Source: CAWATZ01 sp963784995 (lineage in GTDB: Bacteria; Planctomycetota; Planctomycetia; Gemmatales; Gemmataceae). From it: 64,000 bases of DNA. The stretch is taken from the NCBI GenBank assembly GCA_963784995.1, contig CAWATZ010000024.1, forward strand, positions 186,001 through 250,000, read 5' to 3'. Every line of letters begins with the position of its first letter. The first letter of the stretch is position 1. The notes beneath the pieces are model-generated. The model ran no database searches, had not been told where the DNA came from, and saw only the letters and a list, made by a program, of their open reading frames with translations. This document shows, piece by piece, positions 16,074-24,249 of the stretch. The translations under genes were made by a program, and so were the position numbers.

Positions 16074-19000
16074 TCCCTGTCGCGCAGGGCGTGCAGCGTG
16101 TTGTGAATCACGCCGACCACCTCTTGCCCCTCGACCGACTTCAGGACGTAGCCGATCTCCATACACCACGTCGGCTTCAGGTCGGGCAGGTGCAGGAACA
16201 GCGTCTTGCCGTCCTTGGACAGCGAAGTACGCGACACCGTCAGGTCCTTCTCGCCGACGTGCGGCGAGCCGTAGCTGGCCGTTCGCTTGAGCGACCAGGT
16301 GGAAACGAGGAAGTTGCGGACGTTGGCCGCTTCCTTCGGGTCGAGTTTGCTGGGGAACGTCAGGCTGATGCCGTTGCGCCAGGCCGACAGCCCGACCGGC
16401 AGGTGGATCGGCTTGCCGGTGAGGCGAACGCGGAAGAAGCCCCCGGGCCGCTGCTGGTTGCCCGCCCAGGCGTACGTGCCGCAGGTGTAGAGATGGCCCG
16501 TCCGCGGCTGCAATCGGCCGCGCATCACCCCGGTGGGGAAGACAGGCAGCGGCAGCTCGATCATGCCGCCCTGAACGTGGCCCGCGACGGTTTCGTGAGG
16601 CACCAGGAAGATTTTGCCCATCCCGTAGGAGAAGTTGAGCAGCGATCCCTTCAGTGGGCCCCAGGCGGGGCTGTCGAGCCACATCAATTCGCCGGGTGAG
16701 CGGTCGAAGTGGTTGGTGATCCAGCACAGCGGCTGCTCCATCGCACCGTCTGAGGCGTCGGTCACGTTGTGATAGCCGAGCATGTTGCCATAGAAGCCCC
16801 CCTCCTTGACCAGGTTGATGCGGTTCTTGGGCGTCCAGTGGCCTTCCTGGTCGGTCACGAAGAAGGTGCCGTCCGGGTTGACGCAGACGCCGTTGGCGGC
16901 CCGGAAGCCGGTGGCGACGATGTCGGTCCGCGAACCGTCCGGGCTTACGCGCAGCAGCGTCCCGTGGTGGGGCACGACCGCCTTCTTCGCATGACAGGCC
17001 GACTTGGCGTAGTAGAAATTGCCGGCCGCGTCGGTCTGCAGTCCCATCGCGAACTCGTGGAAGTGTTCCGTTACCTGATGGTCGCTGTTGAAGCATTCGT
17101 AATAGTCGGTCTCGCCGTCGCCGTTGAGGTCGCGCAGGATGACGATCTGATCGCGGCAAGCGACGTAAATCGTTTCAGAAACCACCTTCAGCCCCAGCGG
17201 CTGGAACAACCCCGAGGCGATGCGCTGCCAGGTCAGTTCCTTCGAGCCCTCTTGCAGACCGCTCACCAGCCACACGTCGCCGTCCCAATCGCACACGGCC
17301 ACGCGCTCGCCGCCCGGGAGGAAGTCGAAGCCGGTCAGGCGCAACTGGCACTGCCAGGGGTTCTTCTCCGGCAGCACCAGCTCGTCCACGGCGAACGCTC
17401 CCGCGTCCGGGCCGCGGCGCACGGGCGTCTTGAGCAGCGTCGGCCACCGCTTCGGTCCTCCTTTCACCAGCGCGTGCAGGGCTGGCGGTGGTGGAGACTT
17501 CGGGGCATAGCGGATCAGCGCGGCGCGATCGCCGTCGGACAGCAGCACCTTGACCGTGAAGGGCTGCGTCCGCGGCGGCACGTGCAGCAGGATGTAACCG
17601 TCTTTCTCCTTGAGGGTCGCCGGTCCACCGCCAACAAGAGCTGCCGCCGTGCCGCTCGGGGCCAATCGGGCGAGCAGCGTCTGCTTTCCAGGCCCGATGC
17701 GGAGTGTCCGTGTGAAGATCCCGGCCTTGTGTTCGGGATCGCTCTCGTGGCCGGGTGTCTCCAGGATCGAAGTCTGGCCCACGGTGTAAGTAACCACCGT
17801 CTGGTTGCCGTGTGAATAGAGCCCCTTGTATTGCGCCGAGCGGCGCGGCAGCGGCCCATAGTAGTGGCCGTCCCGCCCCAGCAGGCGCGGATCGTCGAAG
17901 CGTCCCGTCTCCGGGTCGGCCCAGCCCGGGCCGGTCGGCACCGCGACGTGGACCTGGCCGGTCAGATGCGGATGGACCTGGTGCTGGCCGTTGAAGTTGA
18001 TCCCGTGCCAGTCGATGAAGTTCTTGCCGCTCCAGGCCGCCGCCAGCCGCAGCGTGTCGTGTTCATAGACGACCCAGCGGTTGCCGCGGGAGACGCCGCC
18101 CGGTCCGGAGTCCAGGCGGACGGCGATGCCCTTGCAGGCGATGTTTTTGCCGTCCTTGCCCACCTCAAAAGTCCCCATCAGGCTCGGGCCGTAATCCATC
18201 GCCGACCACCGCTCGGCGACGGCGGCCACGGGGCCGTGCTGGTCTCCCTTCGGCAGGCCGTCCAGGTATGCCTGGTCGATGCGGACGTATTGCGTGGGGT
18301 TGTGGGGGGCGAGGTAGGCTTCGCGTAGGTAATGAATGACGTCATACTTCTCGCGTGGCACCAGAGAGGTCTGCGGCGTCATCAGGCCGAAGCCGTTGGT
18401 CACGGTCTGATACATCCGGTACGGATCGCTGCCGTTGCGGAACTTGCCGCTGGCGAAACGCAGCGACGTGGGCAGTGAACCGACCTTGTCCCTGGTTCCG
18501 TGGCAGTTGACGCAAAGCCGATTGTAGATCGCCTCGCCGCGCCGGTAGCTCTCCTGATTGAGCGAAGCGATCAGGCCGGCGTGGTCGAGGTCCTTCTCGT
18601 AGGCGGGCAGTTGCAGCGTGGTGACAGCCGGCCGCAGCAACCGGGCGCGTACCGGGCCTTTCTCCGCCACCTCCATCAGGAAGCGGAGCAGATCGAGGAA
18701 TTGCTGCCGATCGGCCAGCGCATTCACCAGGCCGTCCGGCATGATCGATTTGGCGCTGACCGTGCGTTCCTCGATGGACGAGCGAGGGATGCGAACCAGC
18801 TTGCCCTCCTGGGCCAGGTCGCGCAGCACGACCTCGTCTTTTGTCTCTTCGGCGAGCAGGCCCGTGACGCTGGCTCCCTTGGTGGTGGCGATGGTGACAG
18901 TCTCGAACCCTTTCTTGACGACCCTGGACGGCTGCAGGATCGCTTCGAGCAGGTAGAGGTCGGTGGTGCCTTTCTCCAGTCGGGCGAGGTCCGGGCCGAG

Positions 19001-19231
19001 GTTGCCGCCGCTGCCGCCGCAGGCATGGCACTTGGTGCAGGCGAGCTGCGGCTGGAAGAAGAGGGCGGCACCCTTGTGAACGTCGCCGCGCGTCCGCGCC
19101 GCCTGGATCAGAGCGGCAGGGGGTTCGGCAAGGAGACGCTGCTCCAGGGTGCGCGGTCCACGCTCGGCCTGAGCATGCAAGGAAGACACGAGCGCCGCCA
19201 GCACCACGACCGCTCCGAGCAGGAATCGCAT
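16061..19231 (-). CDS. Secreted diheme cytochrome with TIGR02603, DUF6797-like and PQQ/NHL-type propeller regions
   Basis: The 1056-residue protein starts with a signal peptide (MRFLLGAVVVLAALVSSLHA) preceded by GGAGA. A Pirellula-type heme-binding domain follows, with CTKCH at residues 65-69 and the downstream PSRVVKKGFETVTIATTKG region. A second c-type heme site, CVNCH, lies at 240-244. The middle (~300-650) resembles the DUF6797 region. The C-terminal ~350 residues are a beta-propeller like that of PQQ/sorbosone-type dehydrogenases (GLKVVSETIYVACRDQIVILRDLNGDG, NGVCVNPDGTFFVTDQEGHW). The overall plan suggests periplasmic oxidation of a sugar or alcohol with electron transfer through the hemes; the substrate is not deducible. 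Confidence 0.85.
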   Translation of the reverse strand: MRFLLGAVVVLAALVSSLHAQAERGPRTLEQRLLAEPPAALIQAARTRGDVHKGAALFFQPQLACTKCHACGGSGGNLGPDLARLEKGTTDLYLLEAILQPSRVVKKGFETVTIATTKGASVTGLLAEETKDEVVLRDLAQEGKLVRIPRSSIEERTVSAKSIMPDGLVNALADRQQFLDLLRFLMEVAEKGPVRARLLRPAVTTLQLPAYEKDLDHAGLIASLNQESYRRGEAIYNRLCVNCHGTRDKVGSLPTSLRFASGKFRNGSDPYRMYQTVTNGFGLMTPQTSLVPREKYDVIHYLREAYLAPHNPTQYVRIDQAYLDGLPKGDQHGPVAAVAERWSAMDYGPSLMGTFEVGKDGKNIACKGIAVRLDSGPGGVSRGNRWVVYEHDTLRLAAAWSGKNFIDWHGINFNGQHQVHPHLTGQVHVAVPTGPGWADPETGRFDDPRLLGRDGHYYGPLPRRSAQYKGLYSHGNQTVVTYTVGQTSILETPGHESDPEHKAGIFTRTLRIGPGKQTLLARLAPSGTAAALVGGGPATLKEKDGYILLHVPPRTQPFTVKVLLSDGDRAALIRYAPKSPPPPALHALVKGGPKRWPTLLKTPVRRGPDAGAFAVDELVLPEKNPWQCQLRLTGFDFLPGGERVAVCDWDGDVWLVSGLQEGSKELTWQRIASGLFQPLGLKVVSETIYVACRDQIVILRDLNGDGETDYYECFNSDHQVTEHFHEFAMGLQTDAAGNFYYAKSACHAKKAVVPHHGTLLRVSPDGSRTDIVATGFRAANGVCVNPDGTFFVTDQEGHWTPKNRINLVKEGGFYGNMLGYHNVTDASDGAMEQPLCWITNHFDRSPGELMWLDSPAWGPLKGSLLNFSYGMGKIFLVPHETVAGHVQGGMIELPLPVFPTGVMRGRLQPRTGHLYTCGTYAWAGNQQRPGGFFRVRLTGKPIHLPVGLSAWRNGISLTFPSKLDPKEAANVRNFLVSTWSLKRTASYGSPHVGEKDLTVSRTSLSKDGKTLFLHLPDLKPTWCMEIGYVLKSVEGQEVVGVIHNTLHALRDRDYPE

Positions 19232-19290
19232 GTCAACGTCTCCAGGATGCCGGTGTGAATGAGGAACCGGCAAAACCGGACCGCCGGCGG

Positions 19291-20283
19291 TCAGTTGCCG
19301 GTCAGATCGAACAACCGGGTGACGCCGTCGAAACACCCCACGGCCAGCTGCTTGCCGTTGGGACTGAAGACCGCACGGTACGGGGAGTCTTTCTCCGTGA
19401 AAGCAATCTTGCGCACCTCGGCGCCGGACTTCAAGTCCCACAGACGCACACTCCTGTCTAACCCACAGACGGTGGCAAACAGCTTGCCGTCGGCGTTCAC
19501 GGCGACGGCCAGGATTGGTCCGGAGTGGCCGGCAACCTTGCGGACCTCTTTGCCGCTGGTCACGTCCCAAACACGTGCGATCCGATCGACTCCGCCGGTC
19601 ACCAGCAGTTTCCGGTCCGGAGCAAACGCCACGGTCAGGACAGGAAGCGCCGACTGCTTCAGGGTCGCCTTCTGCTTTCCCGTCGCGCCGTCCCACAGGC
19701 ACGTGGTGCCATCCTCCGAGGCGGAGGCCAGCAGCGTGCCATCGGCGCTGACAGCCAGGGCCCGGACCGTCCCGGTATGCCCCTTGAGGGCGAAGACCTC
19801 TTTGCCGGACTCCACGTCCCACACCCGGACCACGCCGCCTTTCCCACCGGCCAGCACCCGTTGCGAAAGGCGAAGACCTATTTGCCGGACGCGCACCGCT
19901 TCCTGGCTCTGCTCCAGGGGGAAGGCACGGATTTCCTTGCCGGTCCCGGTGTCCCACACCTGCACCAGTCCCGCCCACTCGCCGGCCTTCCGCCCTCTGG
20001 TGTCGTAGGCACAGGTTGCCAGCCGGCTGCCGTCCGCGGTGAATGCCAGGTCGGTAATGCTTCCGGGGAAGTTGGCGATCTGGCGGAGGAGCTTACCGCT
20101 GGCCGGATCCCAGAAGCGGACCGTCTGGTCCGAACTGCCGGTGGCGATCTGCCGTCCGTCCGGACTGAACGCCACCGCGTTGATGGCGTCCTTGTGGCCT
20201 TCCAGGAGCTTCGGTTCGTCAGCCGAGACCGGCCCGAGCAGGATCAGGATCGCCAGGCTGCCGGGGAAAGACAGGCGCAGCAC
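19291..20283 (-). CDS. Secreted WD40-repeat protein
   Basis: The protein has at least six WD40 repeats with the usual AFSPDG-x-x-T-G-S-x-D-x-x-V-R-x-W-D pattern, enough for one seven-bladed propeller. The GTG at 20283 is chosen because GGAGG stands 6 bases upstream. It gives a signal peptide (VLRLSFPGSLAILILLGPVS), unlike the ATG at 20334. The product has 330 residues. Around residue 130 the repeat is irregular (EAVRVRQIGLRLSQRVLAGG), perhaps two compensating indels. It lies 59 bases upstream of the diheme cytochrome on the same strand. WD40 proteins are scaffolds; no catalytic role is expected. Confidence 0.8.
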   Translation of the reverse strand: MLRLSFPGSLAILILLGPVSADEPKLLEGHKDAINAVAFSPDGRQIATGSSDQTVRFWDPASGKLLRQIANFPGSITDLAFTADGSRLATCAYDTRGRKAGEWAGLVQVWDTGTGKEIRAFPLEQSQEAVRVRQIGLRLSQRVLAGGKGGVVRVWDVESGKEVFALKGHTGTVRALAVSADGTLLASASEDGTTCLWDGATGKQKATLKQSALPVLTVAFAPDRKLLVTGGVDRIARVWDVTSGKEVRKVAGHSGPILAVAVNADGKLFATVCGLDRSVRLWDLKSGAEVRKIAFTEKDSPYRAVFSPNGKQLAVGCFDGVTRLFDLTGN

Positions 20284-20456
20284 GCAGCACCTCCGCTTCA
20301 AGGACAACTCTCCAGGGAGCCGGCGGGAGCGCACTTGCCCACTGCTCCGGCCCCGCGTTCCTCGATCGATTGTTCCAGACCGTCCGCCCGGAAGTCAATG
20401 CCCCCGCGTTCAACTTGACGGTGGCGAAGGCCAGCCCTATCATGCTGGAGATGGAT

Positions 20457-20529
20457 GGCCCCGTCGTCTAGAGGCCCAGGACACCGCCCTTTCACGGCGG
20501 CGACGGGGGTTCGAATCCCCCCGGGGTCA
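20457..20529 (+). tRNA. tRNA-Glu (anticodon UUC)
   Basis: A full cloverleaf can be drawn. The acceptor stem GGCCCCG pairs with CGGGGTC, and the discriminator is A. The anticodon stem is CCGCC/GGCGG with loop CTTTCAC (anticodon TTC). The T stem GGGGG/CCCCC carries loop TTCGAAT. The length is 73 bases and CCA is not encoded. It lies between the WD40 gene and a DUF1559 gene, both on the opposite strand. Confidence 0.96.
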
Positions 20530-20558
20530 ATTCACAAACCTGCTTGAGGTCCCTGGCG

Positions 20559-21398
20559 CTAGAACCCCTCGAAGACATCTCCAGCGGCCGCCGTCAGGGC
20601 CGCGGGCAGCCCTCCGCTTCCCAGCGGGCAACCTTGCACGGCCCCATCACCCATCAGGAACAGGACCGAGCTGACGTGGCCGGTCGAGAACAGCGCGACT
20701 CCGCGAGGAGGCGTGCCCAAGCCCGTGCTGCCCCCGCAGTCGCCGCTGCTGACGTTGAGAGCGATCGGTCTGATCCCTTGCGCGAGCGGCAGACTGCCCA
20801 CGAAGCGCTTGTTGGCCGTGGTCGCCCAGGGGTTCTGGCCGCTCATGCCGCCGCCTGCCGAGCCGCAGTCCTGGACGTGTTCCCCGGCCAGGATGGTGTT
20901 GGAAGCACCATCCGGCATCGCCGCCACCATGTGGAGCTGCATGGGGGGATTGGCAAGCGTCGGAAAGACGCCGCCATTGACAACGCCCGCCTCCCAGAGG
21001 TTGTAGTTGTAGCTGCCCAGGGCCAGGCTCGCAGCCGGCCCCGTGGTGGTCGGGACGCCGGTGCCCGTTGGGTCCGAGGGGCACAGGAACACCTTGATGA
21101 CCACGCTCTGGCCGGCGAAGCTGGAGTAGACGGCATTTTGTTCCAGGTAGGGCAGCAGGTTGAAGAACACCGAGGCGGAGTTGCCTGGTCCGGCCGGGGC
21201 ACCGCCCTCCGTGGGCAGGGAGTCGAAGGTGGTGACGTAATTGTGGACGGCCAGGCCGATCTGTTTGAGGTTGTTCCGGCACACCACCGTGTTGGCCACC
21301 TCGCGCACCTTCAGGATGGCCGGCATCAGCAAGCCGACCAGGACGGCGATCAGGGCAATCACGACCAGCAGCTCAATCAGATTGAAGCCTCGGCGCAT
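20559..21398 (-). CDS. DUF1559 protein with type IV pilin-like N-terminus (copy 1)
   Basis: DUF1559 proteins are exported pseudopilin-like proteins that planctomycetes carry in large numbers; their role is unknown. The ATG at 21398 (MRRGFNLIELLVVIALIAV) has GGGAGG upstream and gives the prepilin signature with E at +5 of the mature protein. The segments CRNNLKQIGLAVHNYV, FLCPSDPTG and the C-terminal VLFLMGDGAVQG (the family's 'DGS' region) follow. Length is 279 residues. It carries no repeat-interrupted or frameshifted region. Confidence 0.93.
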   Translation of the reverse strand: MRRGFNLIELLVVIALIAVLVGLLMPAILKVREVANTVVCRNNLKQIGLAVHNYVTTFDSLPTEGGAPAGPGNSASVFFNLLPYLEQNAVYSSFAGQSVVIKVFLCPSDPTGTGVPTTTGPAASLALGSYNYNLWEAGVVNGGVFPTLANPPMQLHMVAAMPDGASNTILAGEHVQDCGSAGGGMSGQNPWATTANKRFVGSLPLAQGIRPIALNVSSGDCGGSTGLGTPPRGVALFSTGHVSSVLFLMGDGAVQGCPLGSGGLPAALTAAAGDVFEGF

Positions 21399-21534
21399 GA
21401 CCACAACCTCCCGGTGCAGGGCGACCTCCCACGAAGGCACCGCTCATTGTAGCACCTGGAACGGCTTTTGCATGCGCTTTGCCCGTCTTTTTCGGTAGCG
21501 GAAGCGGCTCTTGACGGTCAGGAAGCAAGGGCCA

Positions 21535-21598
21535 GTAGCCGCAGGCTTTAGCCTGCGCTCTGTACTGGTGCAGAGCGCAGGCTAAAGCCTGCGGCTAC
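21535..21598. repeat. Perfect 28-base inverted repeat (family F, copy 1)
   Basis: The arms at 21535-21562 and 21571-21598 are exact reverse complements around 8 bases. The core is GCCGCAGGCTTTAGCCTGCG, itself a small hairpin. More copies lie at 30910-31003, and a related hairpin ends rplQ. It ends 26 bases downstream of the small membrane protein on the minus strand. Confidence 0.93.
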
Positions 21599-21623
21599 AG
21601 GCGTTCCCTCCAGACCACGGCGT

Positions 21624-21881
21624 TCAGAGCAGCCCCAGCAGCCGATAGAGCGCATCGAGCAGATGCAGCGCGACCAGCACGGCGGCGCCGGCGAGCCAGA
21701 AGCGGAGGCAGTACCAATCGGTCCAGTAAGCGGCCGGCACCTCCACGTCCGGCACGGCCGTCCCGGCCGTGGCACCGGCGGCCGGCGTGGTCTCCTGCTT
21801 CGCTGCTGGCGCTGCCGGAGGCGGCGCGGCTTGTGGAGGAAGTGGGCCTGTCTGGGGTTTGGTGGGTGTAGCGGTAGTCAC
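21624..21881 (-). CDS. Small single-pass membrane protein with a proline-rich N-terminus
   Basis: The 85 codons start with GTG at 21881; GAGGAG lies 8 bases upstream, which supports the start. Residues 1-50 are low-complexity proline/alanine/threonine. Residues 60-83 form one hydrophobic helix (FWLAGAAVLVALHLLDALYRLLGLL). No family was recognised. The protein is likely anchored in the membrane with a disordered tail. Longer frames on this strand overlapping it are not supported. Confidence 0.6.
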   Translation of the reverse strand: MTTATPTKPQTGPLPPQAAPPPAAPAAKQETTPAAGATAGTAVPDVEVPAAYWTDWYCLRFWLAGAAVLVALHLLDALYRLLGLL

Positions 21882-22164
21882 GTGTCCTGCTCCTCAATGG
21901 GAGTGTCAAGGGGGACAAGGGGCGCGCCCGACCAGAAGCAACGCCTGTGCCACTCTTCCGGGCTCGCGATTTGCCGGAAAATCCCACGTCTTTTGGGGCA
22001 AGCGTCCCGGTCCCCTGTGCTGAAGCGTTACACCCCCTGAGCGGTATCGGACCACAGCCCCGGCCCTTGCTCCGTGGAAAAAGCCCATTTTGGCGGAGTT
22101 GCGCCGTTGGGCTTGTGATTTGCAATGAGAAGGGCCGGGAACCACGGTCCACGGAGATCAAACC

Positions 22165-22593
22165 ATGAAACAGAGCATCGTAGTCCTCGGCCTGGCCATT
22201 CTTGTCGTGGTGCTGCCGCGGCTGGTCGGTCAGGCCCGGGAAGCAGACAAGGACAAGGACAAAGAGAAGAAGGTCGCGGCCCTGATGGAACGCAAACTGC
22301 ACGCGGCCCAGAAAGTCCTGGATGGCATCGCCACGGGCCATTTCGACAAGATCCTCAAGAATGCGGAGGACCTGAAAGACATCAGCAAGGAGGCTTCGTT
22401 TCGCGTCCTCAAGACGCCGACCTACGAACTGTACAGCAACGAGTTCCAGCGCAATGCGACCGCGCTGATCAAGAGCGCCAAAGACAAGAACGTGGACGCG
22501 GCGACGCTGGCCTACGTCAATCTGACCCTCACCTGTGTCAAGTGCCACAACCACGTCCGCGAGGTTCGCATGGCCCGGCTGGACCTGGAATGA
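22165..22593 (+). CDS. Exported c-type cytochrome (cytochrome c'-like)
   Basis: The 142-residue protein has a signal peptide (MKQSIVVLGLAILVVVLPRLVGQA). A mostly helical body follows, with the single heme-attachment motif CVKCH at residues 124-128 near the C-terminus (LTLTCVKCHNHVREVRMA). A C-terminal CxxCH on a four-helix body is the layout of class II cytochromes c (c', c-556), which bind NO/CO or carry electrons in the periplasm. GGAG precedes the ATG. It stands upstream of a tiny membrane protein and a globin-coupled histidine kinase on the same strand. Confidence 0.8.
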   Translation: MKQSIVVLGLAILVVVLPRLVGQAREADKDKDKEKKVAALMERKLHAAQKVLDGIATGHFDKILKNAEDLKDISKEASFRVLKTPTYELYSNEFQRNATALIKSAKDKNVDAATLAYVNLTLTCVKCHNHVREVRMARLDLE

Positions 22594-22686
22594 CTCCGGA
22601 GCAGTTGACCGAATCGCGGGGGAGCGCTATACCAATGGTAGTGCCCAGCTGGCAACCGAGTCTGGACGTACGAGGAGATCGGAGCG

Positions 22687-22881
22687 ATGAGCGAGACCCA
22701 CAGCGGCCATGGCAGTACCCCCGCGCCCTTTTCCGAACAGCAACTGCAGCAGTTTCACGCCGACGACACGCACGGCGGCGGCGCCGTGGTCGTGCTCATG
22801 ACGGCGATCTTCACCATCGGGCTGATCCTCTACTCGGTGGTCCTCGGCCTGGTGATCTCCTCGCCCAACACCGGCCATTGA
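22687..22881 (+). CDS. Small membrane protein, 64 residues
   Basis: A good site (GAGGAGATCGGAGCG) precedes ATG 22687. The N-terminal ~30 residues are polar and histidine-rich (SETHSGHGSTPAPFSEQQ ... FHADDTHGGG), followed by one transmembrane helix (AVVVLMTAIFTIGLILYSVVLGLVI). The histidines could bind metal or heme, but this is only inference. It lies 93 bases after the cytochrome gene and 23 bases before the kinase gene, so all three may share a transcript. Confidence 0.65.
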   Translation: MSETHSGHGSTPAPFSEQQLQQFHADDTHGGGAVVVLMTAIFTIGLILYSVVLGLVISSPNTGH

Positions 22882-22904
22882 GCTTGCCCTCAAGAGTCAG
22901 GTGC

Positions 22905-24182
22905 ATGGAGGAAAGCTTTCACGACCGTCTCCGTTTCCTGGGCATCACCGACGAGGACTGCGCTCAGGTGCAACTCCTGCGGCCGATCTTTGCCGCTCAC
23001 AGCCGGGAGTTCGCCGAGAAGTTCTACCAGCACCTGCTCAGCGATCCGACCACGGCCGCGCTCCTGGTCGATCCCGTCCAGCTGGAACGGCTCAAGGAAA
23101 TCCAGGCGGAGTACTTCACGGAGTTGCTTGAGGGACAGCTCACCCGGGCCTACCTGGAGAAACGGCTCCGGGTGGGCCGGGCGCATCAGCGCGTCGGGCT
23201 GGAGCCGGTCTATTATCTCGGGGCCTACAACCAGTACGTGCAGCTGACCTTTCCGCTCTTCGCCCGGGCCTTCGGCGGCAACCTGGAGCAGGTGCTGCCC
23301 TCCCTGCTGGCGCTGGTGAAGATGATTTTCCTCGACGTCGGCCTGGCCCTGGACACCTACTTCCGGGAGGCCACCGATCAGCTGCAGCGCCGCAACGAGG
23401 AATTGCAGAAGGCGCTGGGGCTGTACCTGCAAGTGCAGCGCCGCGAGGAGCAGCTGCGGAAGCTGCTCAGCCATGAGGTCCGCGGCGGCCTGGCCGCGAT
23501 TATCACCACGCTGGAAGACCTTCAGGACGTGATCGCTCCCGGTCTGGAGCCCGGGGCGGTGGAGCAGTTGGAGAGCGTCAGCCGGCGCTGCTGGTCGCTC
23601 TCGGAGCTGCTTTCGGAAATGCTGACTTCTGTCTCGGCCGGGGGGCCGGCGTGGGTGGACACCGCCCAGATCTTCGAGCCGCTGGTGGCCCGCTTTGGCC
23701 TGTATGCCGAGGGCCGGGACATCCGCTTGCAGCTGCCCCCGGAAGCGCCGCGCGTCTGGGCCGATCCGCTCCAGCTGCGCGAGGTCTTCGCCAACCTGGT
23801 CTCCAACGCCGTCCGCTACCTGGACAAGGAGCCGGGCCGGGTCGAGATCACTGTCCGGCCGGTTGTTAGCCGCGACGTGGAGCTGCGCAGCAGCGGAGCG
23901 GAGCGCGTGTTCAGGATCGAGCAGCATCCGGACGGCGAATTTTACCTGTTTTGTGTGGCCGACAACGGCCCGGGCATCCCGGCCAGCATTCGCGATCGCC
24001 TGTTCGAGCCGTTTGTTCGCGGTCCCGCCGTTGCGGGGCAAGGGCGCGCGGGCGGGACCGGGCTGGGCCTTTACTTTGTCCGAACCATCGTCGAGCAGGG
24101 TGGCGGCCGGATCTGGGTCGAGTCGGACCCGGGCCAGGGCAGTCGCTTCTGGTTCACGGTGCCACGCGGACCGCATCGATGA
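22905..24182 (+). CDS. Globin-coupled sensor histidine kinase
   Basis: Residues 1-155 form a protoglobin-type sensor domain (FHDRLRFLGITDEDCAQVQ ... FAEKFYQHLL). The putative proximal heme histidine is H94 in VGRAHQRVGLEPVYYLGAYNQY. A coiled coil leads to the HisKA domain with phospho-acceptor H190 (LSHEVRGGL). The HATPase domain has N box FANLVSNAVRYL, G1 DNGPGIP and G2 GTGLGLYFV. The ATG at 22905 gives 425 residues. Codons 320-334, between two beta strands of the ATPase domain, are a repeat arm read in frame. The partner regulator starts 67 bases downstream. It likely senses O2, CO or NO in the cytoplasm. Confidence 0.9.
   Translation: MEESFHDRLRFLGITDEDCAQVQLLRPIFAAHSREFAEKFYQHLLSDPTTAALLVDPVQLERLKEIQAEYFTELLEGQLTRAYLEKRLRVGRAHQRVGLEPVYYLGAYNQYVQLTFPLFARAFGGNLEQVLPSLLALVKMIFLDVGLALDTYFREATDQLQRRNEELQKALGLYLQVQRREEQLRKLLSHEVRGGLAAIITTLEDLQDVIAPGLEPGAVEQLESVSRRCWSLSELLSEMLTSVSAGGPAWVDTAQIFEPLVARFGLYAEGRDIRLQLPPEAPRVWADPLQLREVFANLVSNAVRYLDKEPGRVEITVRPVVSRDVELRSSGAERVFRIEQHPDGEFYLFCVADNGPGIPASIRDRLFEPFVRGPAVAGQGRAGGTGLGLYFVRTIVEQGGGRIWVESDPGQGSRFWFTVPRGPHR
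23863..23907 (+). repeat. Family B repeat arm inside the histidine kinase coding sequence
   Basis: The bases from 23863 (TTGTTAGCCGCGACGTGGAG ...) match the arms at 2518-2546 and 49045-49083, with small internal length differences. It is read in frame and encodes VVSRDVELRSSGAERV. No second arm is present. The reading frame continues normally on both sides. Confidence 0.85.
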
Positions 24183-24249
24183 ATTTGATTGATCGTTTCG
24201 CAGGGCCACCCGAGCGCGAAACGAGCAATCGTTGAGCCGAGCACCAACC

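Noticed and set aside
19232..19978. Upstream extension of the diheme cytochrome frame to 19978
   Set aside because: It overlaps the WD40 gene in another phase and has low-complexity Gly/Arg content. The ATG at 19231 has a ribosome binding site and a signal peptide.
21882..22554. Minus-strand frame running from 22554 through the cytochrome gene
   Set aside because: It is antisense to a gene with a clear signal peptide and heme motif; only the 85-codon gene ending at 21624 is supported on that strand.
22125..22904. N-terminal extension of the histidine kinase frame to 22125
   Set aside because: It overlaps the cytochrome and the small membrane protein genes in another phase, and the globin domain begins at 22905.
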